DNA of 64,000 bases, taken from positions 1 to 64,000 of the forward strand of contig JBALVY010000012.1 of NCBI GenBank assembly GCA_036960375.1, in the 5' to 3' direction. Under the pieces are notes generated by a model. It saw only the letters and a list, made by a program, of their open reading frames with translations. It did no database searches and was not told the DNA's origin. The stretch comes from CAWVSB01 sp036960375 (GTDB lineage: Bacteria > Pseudomonadota > Gammaproteobacteria > Pseudomonadales > CAWVSB01). A program made the translations under genes and the position numbers. This document shows, one piece after another, positions 6,829 through 15,962 of the stretch (position 1 is its first letter; the number at the start of each line of letters is the position of its first letter).

Positions 6829-8982
6829 CTAACTAAATATAGCGCCCGTTTCAGCACGTTCAATTAACAGGGCTGGTGGCTCAAAAGCCTCACCATATAC
6901 CGCTGCCAATTCTTTACTACGCGCAACAAAAGCCTCTAAACCTATCGCATTGATCGCTTGAAAAACACCGCCAGTTTGCGCGGGAAAACCGATACCCATG
7001 ATAGAGCCGATATTGCCATCACCTACACTGTCGATAACGCCTTCTTGCATCGCCCGCACTGCCTCCAGACACTGACAGTAAAGCAGACGATCCTTAATAT
7101 CTTGATAGGGCATTTCAGTAAAACCTTGCGGGGCGAAAGCTTCTTTCAGGCCCGGCCATATATGCTTGCGGCCGCCTTCTGGATACTCGTAATAACCGCC
7201 ACCGTGAAGCTTGCCACGCCGGCCAAACTCATTCACTAGACGGTCAATCACCCGGCTTGCTGGAGAATCCTGCCAGCTTCCACCTTGAGCAATCACATCA
7301 GCCTTGGCCTGCTGACCATTCTTGTGAGCTGTTTCCTGACTAATTTCGTCAATTGCTCCCAGTGGGCCAATAGGCGCGCCATTGTCTCTGGCTGCCGATT
7401 CAATCAATACAGGGTTCACGCCCTCCTCTACCATCGCCGCACCTTGGGATACGGTTTGACCGATGACACGTGTGGTGAAAAATCCGGGCGCATCGTTGAC
7501 CACGATAGGCGTCTTACCCAAAGCCTGAGCCAAATCAAAGGCCCTTGCCAAGGTTTCATCGGATGTTTCCTCGCCCTTGATAATCTCGACTAAAGGCATT
7601 TTCTCGGCGGGGCTAAAAAAGTGCATGCCGATATAATTGGCTTTATTGGAAGACGCTTGGGCCAATTCAGTGATAGGTAAAGCTGAGGTATTAGAAGCAA
7701 AAACAGCCGTATCAGCCAGAGCAGCTTCAGCTTCTTTGGTCACCGCTGCTTTCACACCGCGGTCTTCAAATACCGCTTCAATTACCAGCTCACATTCGGT
7801 CAGATCGCTATAGTCGGCAGTGGCGTGTATCAGCTTCAATAATTCAACTGCCTTGTCATCATCAATTCGACGATTTTTGGCAAAGGCTGCCGCGGCATAG
7901 GCTTTACCTTTCTCAGCGTTTTCCAGGCTGATATCTTTCAGATACACCTCGATACCTTTCTGCGCTGCGACGGTGGCGATACCGGCACCCATCTGTCCGG
8001 CACCCAGAATACCTAATTTGGTCACCTTGCTGCGCTCAATACCAGCGGGACGGCTAGCACCACGGTTCAATGCTTCCATCTGAACAAAGAATGCCATCAT
8101 CATATTACGTGAGGTCTGATCCAGTAGCAGGCTCAGGAAGTAACGCGCCTCTATCAATTGCGCGGTATCAAAATCTACCCGCGTGGTATCCAATACGCAG
8201 GCAAATATGGCTTCCTGCGCGGGCATCAAACTTTTGGTATTGGCGATAACATTCACTGGGCCAAAATAGGTCAAGCCCTGATTCGCCGGGTCAGCTGCAT
8301 CACCGCCGGGAATACTATAACCTTCGGTATCCCATGGCTGTTTGGCATCAGGGTTGGCTTTGATCCAGGCTTTGGCCTTGGCAGCCATATCCTCTTCATC
8401 TGTTGCCAACTCATGGATAAGGCCTTTCTCCAATGCCTTGTCTGCTTTTAGACGCTTGCCCTGGGAAATTAAAGTAATCGCTTCCTGCATACCCAGCAGA
8501 CGTGTCATTCGCACAACCCCACCCGCACCGGGCATCAAGCCGATCATGCCTTCGGGTAAACCCACCTGAACACCATTCATGGCAATGCGATGATGACAGG
8601 ACAGCGCGATTTCAAATCCACCACCCAAAGCCGGGCCGTTCATACCGACGGCCACTGGCACACCGAGAGTTTCCAACTGTCGCAGTGGCTGCTTGGTTTT
8701 AATAATGCCATCAAACATTTCGGTCTTTCTTTCTACGCCGGCGTTAAGATCCATCTCCAGCATTTCCTTGATGTCGCCACCGGCAAAAAACTGGTTTGCT
8801 TTACCACTGCGCACATAAATACCGGTCACACCACCTGCGGCCACCATATCGGTCAATTCGGCCACCGCCTGACGCATCGCTACGTCGTATTCTTCACCCA
8901 TAGTATTGACGGTTTTACCGGGCTGATCAAAAATCAGTTCTACAATGCCGTCGCTGTCTTTTTCGAGTCTGATATATCCCAT
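6829..8982 (-). CDS. fadJ: Fatty-acid oxidation complex alpha subunit (enoyl-CoA hydratase/3-hydroxyacyl-CoA dehydrogenase), FadJ-like
   Basis: The 717-residue protein fuses an N-terminal crotonase domain (FAGGDIKEML; ALGGGFEIALSCHHRIA; GLPEGMIGLMPGAGG) to a C-terminal 3-hydroxyacyl-CoA dehydrogenase (GILGAGQMGAGIATVAA; ASNTSALPITELA; MHFFSPAEKMPLVEI). It hydrates enoyl-CoA and oxidises the hydroxyacyl-CoA in beta-oxidation. Length and layout fit FadJ/FadB; FadJ is preferred because the partner thiolase is of FadI/FadA size and lies upstream. A GTG at 8994 is also in frame, but the ATG at 8982 with upstream GAGTGAG is preferred. It probably forms an operon with the thiolase 59 bases upstream. 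Confidence 0.88.
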   Translation of the reverse strand: MGYIRLEKDSDGIVELIFDQPGKTVNTMGEEYDVAMRQAVAELTDMVAAGGVTGIYVRSGKANQFFAGGDIKEMLEMDLNAGVERKTEMFDGIIKTKQPLRQLETLGVPVAVGMNGPALGGGFEIALSCHHRIAMNGVQVGLPEGMIGLMPGAGGVVRMTRLLGMQEAITLISQGKRLKADKALEKGLIHELATDEEDMAAKAKAWIKANPDAKQPWDTEGYSIPGGDAADPANQGLTYFGPVNVIANTKSLMPAQEAIFACVLDTTRVDFDTAQLIEARYFLSLLLDQTSRNMMMAFFVQMEALNRGASRPAGIERSKVTKLGILGAGQMGAGIATVAAQKGIEVYLKDISLENAEKGKAYAAAAFAKNRRIDDDKAVELLKLIHATADYSDLTECELVIEAVFEDRGVKAAVTKEAEAALADTAVFASNTSALPITELAQASSNKANYIGMHFFSPAEKMPLVEIIKGEETSDETLARAFDLAQALGKTPIVVNDAPGFFTTRVIGQTVSQGAAMVEEGVNPVLIESAARDNGAPIGPLGAIDEISQETAHKNGQQAKADVIAQGGSWQDSPASRVIDRLVNEFGRRGKLHGGGYYEYPEGGRKHIWPGLKEAFAPQGFTEMPYQDIKDRLLYCQCLEAVRAMQEGVIDSVGDGNIGSIMGIGFPAQTGGVFQAINAIGLEAFVARSKELAAVYGEAFEPPALLIERAETGAIFS

Positions 8983-9040
8983 GATCTCACTCACTTTTTA
9001 ATCTGTTTGTTTGCAATACCGAACTACCTGGCAGGCCGGT

Positions 9041-10243
9041 CTATACGAGCTCAACAATTGTGGCAATGCCAATACCGCCACCGGCGCACAAGGTCACCAG
9101 ACCGCGTTTCAAGCCGCGGCGTTCCAATTCGTCAATCAGGACTCCTATAACCATCGCCCCGGTCGCCCCAATAGGATGACCCATGGCAATAGCTCCACCA
9201 TTCACGTTGATTTTCTCATCAGGAATTCCCAGCAGACGCTGGTAACGCAATACTACCGAAGCAAATGCTTCATTCAGTTCAAACAAATCGATGTCATCAA
9301 CTGTCAGGCCGGCTTTGGCCAAGGCTTTCTCTGTTGCTGGAGCAGGGCCGGCTAACATAATGGTAGGTTCTGTGCCGGTAAGAGCCATAGACACGATACG
9401 AGCACGAGGCTCCAGCCCCAGATCTTTGCCGCTTTGCTCATTGCCCACTAATACCAGGCCAGCGCCATCGACTATGCCTGACGAGTTACCGGGAGTATGT
9501 ACATTGATAATCTCTTCCAACGCAGGATAGCGCAGGCGAGCCAGGTCTCCGTGACCATAATCATTAAACATCTTGAAAGCCGGATTCAACCCAGCCAAAG
9601 TTTCAACCGTGGTACCCGGGCGGATAAACTCATCATTATCCAGAATGGTCACGCCATTCATGTCAGTCACCGGCACCAGCGACTTAAAATACCCGTTATC
9701 ACGAGCATGAGCCGCGCGGCTTTGTGACATGGCGGCGTAGGTATCAACGTCTTCACGGCTAAAACCGTCCATTGTCGCAATCATATCGGCACCCAGCCCC
9801 TGGGATATGCCATATGTCTTCATTGAGACCCAGGCATCGCCCTGTGCTGCACCAGAGGCGCCAATACCCAGACGTGACATTGATTCAACACCACCGCCAC
9901 AGCCCATGTCTTCAATACCCGCCATAACTTTGGCGGCAATCATATTTACAGCGTCCAAGCCGCCAGCACAGTAACGGTGAATCTGCGCGCCAGTTGTCAC
10001 GTTATCCCAACTGGAATAGGTCACTGCCGTTTTCGCAATGTTCTGGCCCTGCTCATTAACCGGTTCACCACAGGCCACAATCAGGTCTTCAATACGAGTA
10101 GTATCCAGATCATGGCGAGTCTTCAAGGACTCCATCAAATGAGTTATCAAATCTATGGGTTTGACTTCATAGAGAGAACCGCCGGCTTTGCCTTTGCCGC
10201 GCGGCGTGCGAATCGCATCGTAAATAAATGCTTCAGTAGCCAT
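9041..10243 (-). CDS. Acetyl-CoA C-acyltransferase (thiolase), beta-oxidation
   Basis: The 400-residue thiolase has the acyl-accepting Cys92 (HRYCAGGLDAVN), the GHPIGATGA motif with His356 and the C-terminal Cys386 (TLCAGGGIG). It releases acetyl-CoA from 3-ketoacyl-CoA. It precedes the multifunctional alpha-subunit gene, as in fadIJ or fadAB operons with the order reversed relative to fadBA. Substrate range (fatty acid versus steroid side-chain or aromatic-derived acyl-CoA) is not determinable, although the flanking catabolic genes make a specialised role possible. The start ATG at 10243 gives the usual AFIYDAIRTPRG opening. Confidence 0.92.
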   Translation of the reverse strand: MATEAFIYDAIRTPRGKGKAGGSLYEVKPIDLITHLMESLKTRHDLDTTRIEDLIVACGEPVNEQGQNIAKTAVTYSSWDNVTTGAQIHRYCAGGLDAVNMIAAKVMAGIEDMGCGGGVESMSRLGIGASGAAQGDAWVSMKTYGISQGLGADMIATMDGFSREDVDTYAAMSQSRAAHARDNGYFKSLVPVTDMNGVTILDNDEFIRPGTTVETLAGLNPAFKMFNDYGHGDLARLRYPALEEIINVHTPGNSSGIVDGAGLVLVGNEQSGKDLGLEPRARIVSMALTGTEPTIMLAGPAPATEKALAKAGLTVDDIDLFELNEAFASVVLRYQRLLGIPDEKINVNGGAIAMGHPIGATGAMVIGVLIDELERRGLKRGLVTLCAGGGIGIATIVELV

Positions 10244-10372
10244 AATCTGCCATCCTGTCAGTTCAGGTGTCGAATAAAAACGACACTATTTCGAATAGCT
10301 AGCAAGATAACTTGCAGAGATTATTTCTCAATAGCAAAACCCGTCAAAGATAGTGGCATTTTCTCACCCGAA

Positions 10373-11422
10373 CTACTCTTCAGGCACACCATTGAGACTG
10401 CGTTGGCGATACTCGCCGGGAGGAATGCCCGTCCATTTTTTAAAAGATCGATGGAAGGCACTGGGGTCGGTAAAGCCCATCAGGATGGCAACCGCATTGA
10501 TAGACAAATCGGGTCTGCGAAGATAGGCAACAGCGGCGTCTCTTCGACATTCGTCCTTTAACTGCTGAAAGGTTTTACCCTCTCTTTTTAAGCGCCGACG
10601 CAAGGTAGGAGCTGACATATGCAGCTTTTCAGTCACTTCTTCAAAACCTGGCAGGCCCTGACTAAAGTCGTGACCCAATAACGAGCGCACTTGTTCAACC
10701 AGGCTATTATCCTCTGCTCGCGCCGGCATAGTCATTAAGGTAAATGGCGCGGTGCGCAAGAATGTTTTAAGTGATTGTTCGGTATGTACCAACGACCAAC
10801 TCAGGCAGGCCGCATCGAAAACCAGTACATTTCGAGGCTGACCGTAACGTATAGCACAGCCAAATAACTTTTCGTAACGTTCCCGCTCTGAAGCCGCGGG
10901 CACCCCCCACTGGAAAGAGACGGACTTCAATTCCACCGTCCGCCCCGTCAACCAGCAGCAGAATCGATGCCACGTCACCAGACCGTGAACCTCAAGATCC
11001 GTTATTGTGATATCCGGGGTAATATTCTCCAGCGCATAACCAATATAGGCGTCTTCATTTTCAACCGTCAGTGGCAGTTGCGCTTCACTGACCAGAAAAA
11101 TACGAAAGAACTCGCCAGCTCGTTGCATAGCACGGCCAAGATTGTCGCAATGCAATATGGCATAACACATCATCCGAAAGGTACCGGCGGTCACGCCCGT
11201 ACCGATGGCAGCAAAGCTTTCATCCTGTAAAAAAGACAATAACTGCTCATATAAACGACTGTAATGCACTGCACTGATTTCAAAACCCTCGGGCGCACTG
11301 CCGTCAAGCGGATTAAACTCTATGCCCGCCTCCAACAACATTTCCTCAACGGAATAACCCCGCTCTCTGGCTACAGACAACAGGGCGTGGGCGTATTTAG
11401 TCGAACTTATTTCAGCGCTCAT
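10373..11422 (-). CDS. AraC family transcriptional regulator
   Basis: The 349-residue protein has an N-terminal ligand-binding domain of the AraC-binding-like type seen in OruR/ArgR-like regulators, and a C-terminal double HTH of about 90 residues (EEVTEKLHMSAPTLRRRLK; INAVAILMGFTDPSAFHRSF; KKWTGIPPGEYRQ). It lies upstream of, and on the same strand as, the thiolase-FadJ genes, 129 bases from the thiolase start, so it may control them. Four cysteines near residues 153-154, 188 and 206 have no known role. Effector unknown. Confidence 0.88.
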   Translation of the reverse strand: MSAEISSTKYAHALLSVARERGYSVEEMLLEAGIEFNPLDGSAPEGFEISAVHYSRLYEQLLSFLQDESFAAIGTGVTAGTFRMMCYAILHCDNLGRAMQRAGEFFRIFLVSEAQLPLTVENEDAYIGYALENITPDITITDLEVHGLVTWHRFCCWLTGRTVELKSVSFQWGVPAASERERYEKLFGCAIRYGQPRNVLVFDAACLSWSLVHTEQSLKTFLRTAPFTLMTMPARAEDNSLVEQVRSLLGHDFSQGLPGFEEVTEKLHMSAPTLRRRLKREGKTFQQLKDECRRDAAVAYLRRPDLSINAVAILMGFTDPSAFHRSFKKWTGIPPGEYRQRSLNGVPEE

Positions 11423-11509
11423 CGTCTCATTTCTTGAAAATTAAGTCGGATCTGCAAGATAGTGTGCACCATGCAACAAGCTTATGCTTCATTATCTCGC
11501 CAATGGTCC

Positions 11510-11515
11510 TATAAT
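11510..11515 (+). promoter_or_regulatory. Perfect -10 hexamer TATAAT
   Basis: TATAAT lies 34 bases before the ATG at 11549. A weak TTCATT lies about 16 bases further upstream. It is placed to serve the small hypothetical gene and is divergent from the AraC gene. Confidence 0.5.
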
Positions 11516-11548
11516 AAAGGGGTGACAACCGCAGTGAAAGGCATAGAC

Positions 11549-12013
11549 ATGACAACACCGCAATTCGATATCGTTTTCAAAGGACAGCTCATTGAAGGCA
11601 CGAGCATTAGTGACGCCGTAGAAAATATGGCAAAACTGTTCAAATCCGATACAAACACCATCGAGAAGCGATTTTTCGGCAAACCCTGCTTCATTAAAAA
11701 AGCCATTGACGAAGCTACAGCAGAAAAATATCAGCGCGCACTCGAGAAAGCCGGTGTCATCGTCTATGTCCGCCAACAGTCTGCCAGTACTGATGTGTCG
11801 CAGAGCGAGGACAAGGATGAGCTCACACTGGCGCCGCAAGCAGGCAACTTGCTAAATGATGAGGAGATGGATAACACCCCGCGCCAGGAAATCGACACCT
11901 CACATCTAAAGATTGAGCCCAATATAGGTGAATTACTCAAACCTGAAGAGCGCAAGCCCGCTGTCGCGCCTATACCTGCGCCAGACTTTGAGCTTGTACC
12001 ACTCGAGCATTGA
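11549..12013 (+). CDS. Hypothetical acidic protein with a small conserved N-terminal domain
   Basis: This 154-residue protein is not assigned to a named family. Residues 1-65 form a compact pattern (FDIVFKGQLIEGTSISDAVENMAKLF, then FFGKPCFIKKAIDEATAEKYQRALEKAG). I recall a similar opening domain in several gammaproteobacterial membrane-associated proteins. The rest is a Pro/Glu-rich, probably disordered tail with short repeats of the type NLLNDEE and GELLKPEE. It has no signal peptide or membrane segment. The ATG at 11549 is preferred to the earlier frame start at 11462 because a TATAAT box lies between them. It converges on the histidine kinase gene, with 9 bases between stops. Confidence 0.7.
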   Translation: MTTPQFDIVFKGQLIEGTSISDAVENMAKLFKSDTNTIEKRFFGKPCFIKKAIDEATAEKYQRALEKAGVIVYVRQQSASTDVSQSEDKDELTLAPQAGNLLNDEEMDNTPRQEIDTSHLKIEPNIGELLKPEERKPAVAPIPAPDFELVPLEH

Positions 12014-12022
12014 ATCCCTAGT

Positions 12023-13423
12023 CTAGGAACGCCCTATTGGCAGTGTAATCACAACTGCCAAGCCAGGCTCGTTATCCTCCAGACGTATATAACCTTGATG
12101 CAGCTTGACTACTGCGGCGACCAGACTCAAACCCAAGCCATTACCTGGACTAACTCCGCGACTGGCTTCAACCCTGAAAAAACGCCTGAACACATTATCC
12201 CGGTCTTCCAGCGGTATCCCAATACCGTCATCGGCCACTATTATTTCAATACCGCCAACACCCACCTTGGCAGACACTTCAACATGCCCCTTCTCGCCGG
12301 CATATTTAATGGCATTGTCGACAAGATTCGCCACTGCCTGAAACAATAAGTCTCTGTCAGCCCACAAAACGGGCGAAATGGAGGTATCAAGCTCTAGCTG
12401 TAAACCGGCTTCACTGGCTACGGGTTCATATAGTTCGACCACATCTTCAAGAATGACGGACAGCCTGGTATCGGCAAAGCCCGAACGCTGATTATCAGAT
12501 TCAATGCGAGCGATACGTAACAAGGCATTAAACGTTATCAAAAGAGCGTCAGCTTCATGAATCAGATGATCTACATCTTCCTCCGTTGCGTCGTTCAGCC
12601 CCAGCTGTAATTGAACCAGATGATTACGTAAGCGTGTCAGCGGCGTTCGCAGATCATGGGCGATATTATCGCTAACCTGACGCACACCGTGCATAAGCGA
12701 CTCAATACGATCGAGCATATTATTAAAGTTTCTAATAAGCTCTTCAAAATCGCCACCTCCTCGCGACATAACGGGTATGCGCTTACTGAGGTCTCCTTCC
12801 ATTATTTTTTGGATACTGCGGTTAATCGATTCAATACGCCTTAACCACAGGGTAGTGGTAATAGCACCGGCGATAGTACCCAAAACAATTGTGACTACCA
12901 CGCCCTGCCACAAGATACCGGCCACCAGACGATAGTAGCTCACCACATCTTCATAGTAACGGGCTACCAATAATCTGCCTCCGTCAGGCAAATCTTGCCA
13001 GCGACCTACATAGGCCTCCTGATCCTGAGAAAGCAGGCTAGAGTCTCTTTGCAGTAAATCTAATTCAAAACTCAGCCACCCGGCTGGATAACGAGTACTG
13101 GCTGGCCATTCATCAAGGTTGCCGGCCAGCTTGTTGTTATCACGATCTAACAACAGGTAAAAATAGGTGCGAGCACGTGCCTGTGCTTCGCGCTGGCTAA
13201 TAAAACTGCGGGTACCTTCTACGCCGCCGCCTTCATAAGATTCAAGCAGCGCATCCCATTCAAGGGCGATGTTACGTGTGACACTATTGGTAAACTGATA
13301 GGAGTTAATCGCGTATACCACGCCCAGCACGACAAATACGGCCAGGCTCAGTATGACGATATAGGCAATGGTGTATCGAAATGTATAACTGGAAAGAAGC
13401 CGACCAATCCTACTCGGGTTCAT
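12023..13423 (-). CDS. Sensor histidine kinase
   Basis: The 466-residue kinase has TM segments at about 15-37 and 170-194 flanking a periplasmic sensor of about 130 residues, then a HAMP linker (RRIESINRSIQKIMEGDLSKRI). The H-box is DNIAHDLRTPLTRLR with His256, and the catalytic domain has N-box NLVDNAIKYA and GNGLGLSLVAAV. The overall type resembles the CzcS/QseC/PfeS class. The start overlaps the 3' end of the response regulator gene by 14 bases, so the two are translationally coupled. The signal is unknown; nothing metal-binding stands out in the sensor. Confidence 0.92.
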   Translation of the reverse strand: MNPSRIGRLLSSYTFRYTIAYIVILSLAVFVVLGVVYAINSYQFTNSVTRNIALEWDALLESYEGGGVEGTRSFISQREAQARARTYFYLLLDRDNNKLAGNLDEWPASTRYPAGWLSFELDLLQRDSSLLSQDQEAYVGRWQDLPDGGRLLVARYYEDVVSYYRLVAGILWQGVVVTIVLGTIAGAITTTLWLRRIESINRSIQKIMEGDLSKRIPVMSRGGGDFEELIRNFNNMLDRIESLMHGVRQVSDNIAHDLRTPLTRLRNHLVQLQLGLNDATEEDVDHLIHEADALLITFNALLRIARIESDNQRSGFADTRLSVILEDVVELYEPVASEAGLQLELDTSISPVLWADRDLLFQAVANLVDNAIKYAGEKGHVEVSAKVGVGGIEIIVADDGIGIPLEDRDNVFRRFFRVEASRGVSPGNGLGLSLVAAVVKLHQGYIRLEDNEPGLAVVITLPIGRS

Positions 13424-14087
13424 TCAGCATATACCCTGCCCCACGCACTGTATTCAACAAGGGTCGATCAAATTCCTTATCAATTTTCTGACGTAGACGA
13501 CTGATATGGACATCAATCACATTGGTCTGCGGATCAAAGTGATAATCCCACACATTTTCCAGCAGCATAGTACGCGTGACCACCTGCCCCGCATGTTTCA
13601 TCAAATATTCAAGCAACCGAAATTCACGCGGCTGAAGAATAATCTTTTGACCATCGCGAGTCACAAAATGCGAAAGTAAGTCCATCTCGAGATCAGCTAC
13701 TTTGAGCTGGGTCACCGGCGCGGAATTATCTTTACGCCGCACCATGGCCTCAATTCGTGCCAGCAGCTCCGCAAAGGCGAAAGGTTTAACCAAATAATCG
13801 TCGCCGCCTGCCTTTAGACCTTTAACTCGATCATCGACATCGCCCAGTGCACTGAGAAACAATACCGGCGTCTGGTTTTCAGCAGCCCGTATGTTTTGCA
13901 CAATGGTTAGTCCATCGACATGGGGCAGCATACGGTCTACTACCATAACGTCATATGAGCCATTATTTGCCAGATGCAGTCCGTCTTTGCCATCTGTGGC
14001 ATGTTCGACACTGAAACCGCTTTCTTTCAATCCCTTGACAATAAAATCGGCAACGCTCGCATCATCTTCGATGAGCAACACACGCAT
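13410..14087 (-). CDS. OmpR-family response regulator
   Basis: The 225-residue regulator has a receiver domain with phospho-acceptor Asp51 (VVDRMLPHVDG), the acidic pair Glu7/Asp8/Asp9 and Lys101 (LVKPF), followed by a winged-helix DNA-binding domain (LQPREFRLLEYLMKHAGQV; NVIDVHISRLRQKID). The ATG at 14087 has a good Shine-Dalgarno (AAGGGTGG) on the minus strand and directly opens the receiver fold. An upstream extension to 14177 is rejected. It is paired with the overlapping histidine kinase gene. Targets are unknown. Confidence 0.93.
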   Translation of the reverse strand: MRVLLIEDDASVADFIVKGLKESGFSVEHATDGKDGLHLANNGSYDVMVVDRMLPHVDGLTIVQNIRAAENQTPVLFLSALGDVDDRVKGLKAGGDDYLVKPFAFAELLARIEAMVRRKDNSAPVTQLKVADLEMDLLSHFVTRDGQKIILQPREFRLLEYLMKHAGQVVTRTMLLENVWDYHFDPQTNVIDVHISRLRQKIDKEFDRPLLNTVRGAGYMLNEPE

Positions 14088-14370
14088 AGGGCCACCCTTT
14101 CCTGTCTGTTGTAGTCTAGCTCCGGCAGCAGCCTTGCGGCTGGCACTGCCACCATAGTAATGCTGAGCTTCAAGCATATCACGTCATCCTGTATTGGAAA
14201 GCGCTAATTTTCCAGCGAGTAAAAAAGTGGATTATGCCTGTCGCTCCATGTACTCAGCCTTTCCGCGAAATTACCAATTAGTAAGACCACTAAAAATTAG
14301 CGGACTTTGGCGCTCGTTCATGTACTCAGCATTTGCTATTATAGCCGACTCAAAAAACAGCCTGAATACT

Positions 14371-14868
14371 ATGACAAATTCTGCCAATACTTTGTTACCT
14401 AAAGCCAGCCTGCCGCGCCGTCTGGCCGCAATGGGCTACGACAGCCTGTTACTTTTTGCTGTACTTTTTCTCGCCACCTCGGCTTATAAAGTAGCCAGCG
14501 AATTGCTATCAAGCAGCAGCACAGCCACCGTAAGTACCGGCCAAACCGTGAACGACATCCCCGTCATAGCCAGTGGCCCGTGGTTCAGTCTCTACCTGAT
14601 ATCCGTTGCAGCACTGTTTTTTGCCTGGTTCTGGCAAAAAAATGGTCAGACTCTTGGCATGCAAGTTTGGCGATTAAGAATACAAAATTCGGATGGCACA
14701 AATATCAGACTGACGCAGGGCCTGATTCGATTTATCACAGCCGTGATCTCGTTATCTTGTGCGGGTATTGGCTATTTATGGATGCTCGTCGATAAGCAAT
14801 CATTGACCTGGCATGACCGAATATCCACCAGTGAAGTGGTGGTTTTACCCAAAAAAATTAAAAAGTAG
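14371..14868 (+). CDS. RDD family membrane protein
   Basis: The 165-residue protein has the RDD family layout: an Arg-rich N-terminus (PRRLAAMGYDSLLLFAVLF), three predicted membrane segments (about 22-42, 70-90, 123-145), GQTLGMQVWRLRI and a C-terminal WHDRISTSEVV motif. RDD proteins are integral membrane proteins of mostly unknown role; some are linked to Na+/H+ transport. The ATG at 14371 is chosen because the family begins just there; a frame open from 14194 is rejected. A TATTAT hexamer at 14338-14343 may be its -10 box. Confidence 0.85.
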   Translation: MTNSANTLLPKASLPRRLAAMGYDSLLLFAVLFLATSAYKVASELLSSSSTATVSTGQTVNDIPVIASGPWFSLYLISVAALFFAWFWQKNGQTLGMQVWRLRIQNSDGTNIRLTQGLIRFITAVISLSCAGIGYLWMLVDKQSLTWHDRISTSEVVVLPKKIKK

Positions 14869-14894
14869 GCCACTGACAGCTGGCTGAGTACGCC

Positions 14895-15962
14895 CTAGCG
14901 CCTGCGCAAGAAATAGAAGCCAACTATAAAACTCACGCAAACAGGTATCATCACGGCATAAAAGGGGGAAAACCCAAATACCAGACTGGAAGGCCCTAAC
15001 AAACCCTGTACCGTCCTGAATACGACGCCAACCAAGACTCCGGCAAAAATCCGATAACCCATAGTGACTTCGCGCAGCGGACCGAAGACAAAGGAAATAG
15101 CGATCATAACCAGCCCCATAATAGACAGAGGCTGTAGTAATTTGGTCCAGAATGACAACAGAAAACGTCCTGCCTCCTGACCTTGCTGTACGCGATAGTC
15201 GGCATAACGCCACAACGCTGAAATTGACAGCTGCCGTGGTTCCAACAAAGCCACACTCAACAACTCGGGAGTAAAACCGGTATCCCATCTGCGGGTGGTA
15301 AACTCGACACTATGGGTCTGCTGCTCAGTCAACTCCGTTGCCAAACCGTCTTCCAGCAACCAGTATTCGTCCTGCTGGTAACTGGCTCGCTGCGCAAAAA
15401 GGGAAGACTTCAGATTTTTCTGGTCATCAAACTCAAATAACGTCACCCCGTAGAGTACGCCATTTCGCTGCACCACGTTAAAGTGCATAAAGGTATTCCC
15501 TTCACGATTCCACAAGCCTTCGTCATTGGTCATTGCCGCTGGACCAATACGCATCATGGCCTTGCGACTTTTTGCTAACTGCTCACTAATAGGCGCAACA
15601 TACTCCGCCACCATCATAGTGATCATCACAAACAACAGCGTAGGTCTAACAACCATCCAGACCAGGCGCACAGTAGATACACCAGCGGCGCGCATTACGG
15701 TCAGCTCACTGTTATTAGCCAAACTACCCAGGCCTGCGAGACAGCCCACCAACACAGCGTAAGGCATATACTCGCTTAAGCGTCTGGGAATAGTCAGCAA
15801 TACGTAAATTATGGCTTGAACAAAAGTATAATCGCGCTGTAAGTCGTCGATTTCATTTACCATGGCACCCAAAAAATCCAGCCCCAGTAAAACTGCCAGC
15901 ACCAGCAAGATTGCCAGTAAAACCTGTGCCCCGACATAACGTGTCAACTGACGTGAGCTCAC
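14895..15962 (-). CDS. lptG: LPS export system inner membrane protein LptG
   Basis: The 355-residue permease has the LptF/LptG (YjgP/YjgQ) layout: TM helices near the N-terminus (VGAQVLLAILLVLAVLLGLD) and about 60-120, a large periplasmic beta-jellyroll domain (about 130-260), and three C-terminal TM helices ending FYFLRRR. With LptF and LptB2 it extracts LPS from the inner membrane. It starts with GTG at 15962, overlapping the lptF stop as GTGA. The apparent frame open to 16076 lies inside lptF and is rejected. The pair is encoded next to pepA, as is common in gammaproteobacteria. Confidence 0.93.
   Translation of the reverse strand: MSSRQLTRYVGAQVLLAILLVLAVLLGLDFLGAMVNEIDDLQRDYTFVQAIIYVLLTIPRRLSEYMPYAVLVGCLAGLGSLANNSELTVMRAAGVSTVRLVWMVVRPTLLFVMITMMVAEYVAPISEQLAKSRKAMMRIGPAAMTNDEGLWNREGNTFMHFNVVQRNGVLYGVTLFEFDDQKNLKSSLFAQRASYQQDEYWLLEDGLATELTEQQTHSVEFTTRRWDTGFTPELLSVALLEPRQLSISALWRYADYRVQQGQEAGRFLLSFWTKLLQPLSIMGLVMIAISFVFGPLREVTMGYRIFAGVLVGVVFRTVQGLLGPSSLVFGFSPFYAVMIPVCVSFIVGFYFLRRR

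Noticed and set aside
6829..10243. Naming the pair fadBA
   Set aside because: Order thiolase then alpha subunit and the domain lengths fit fadIJ better; a specialised catabolic role cannot be excluded.
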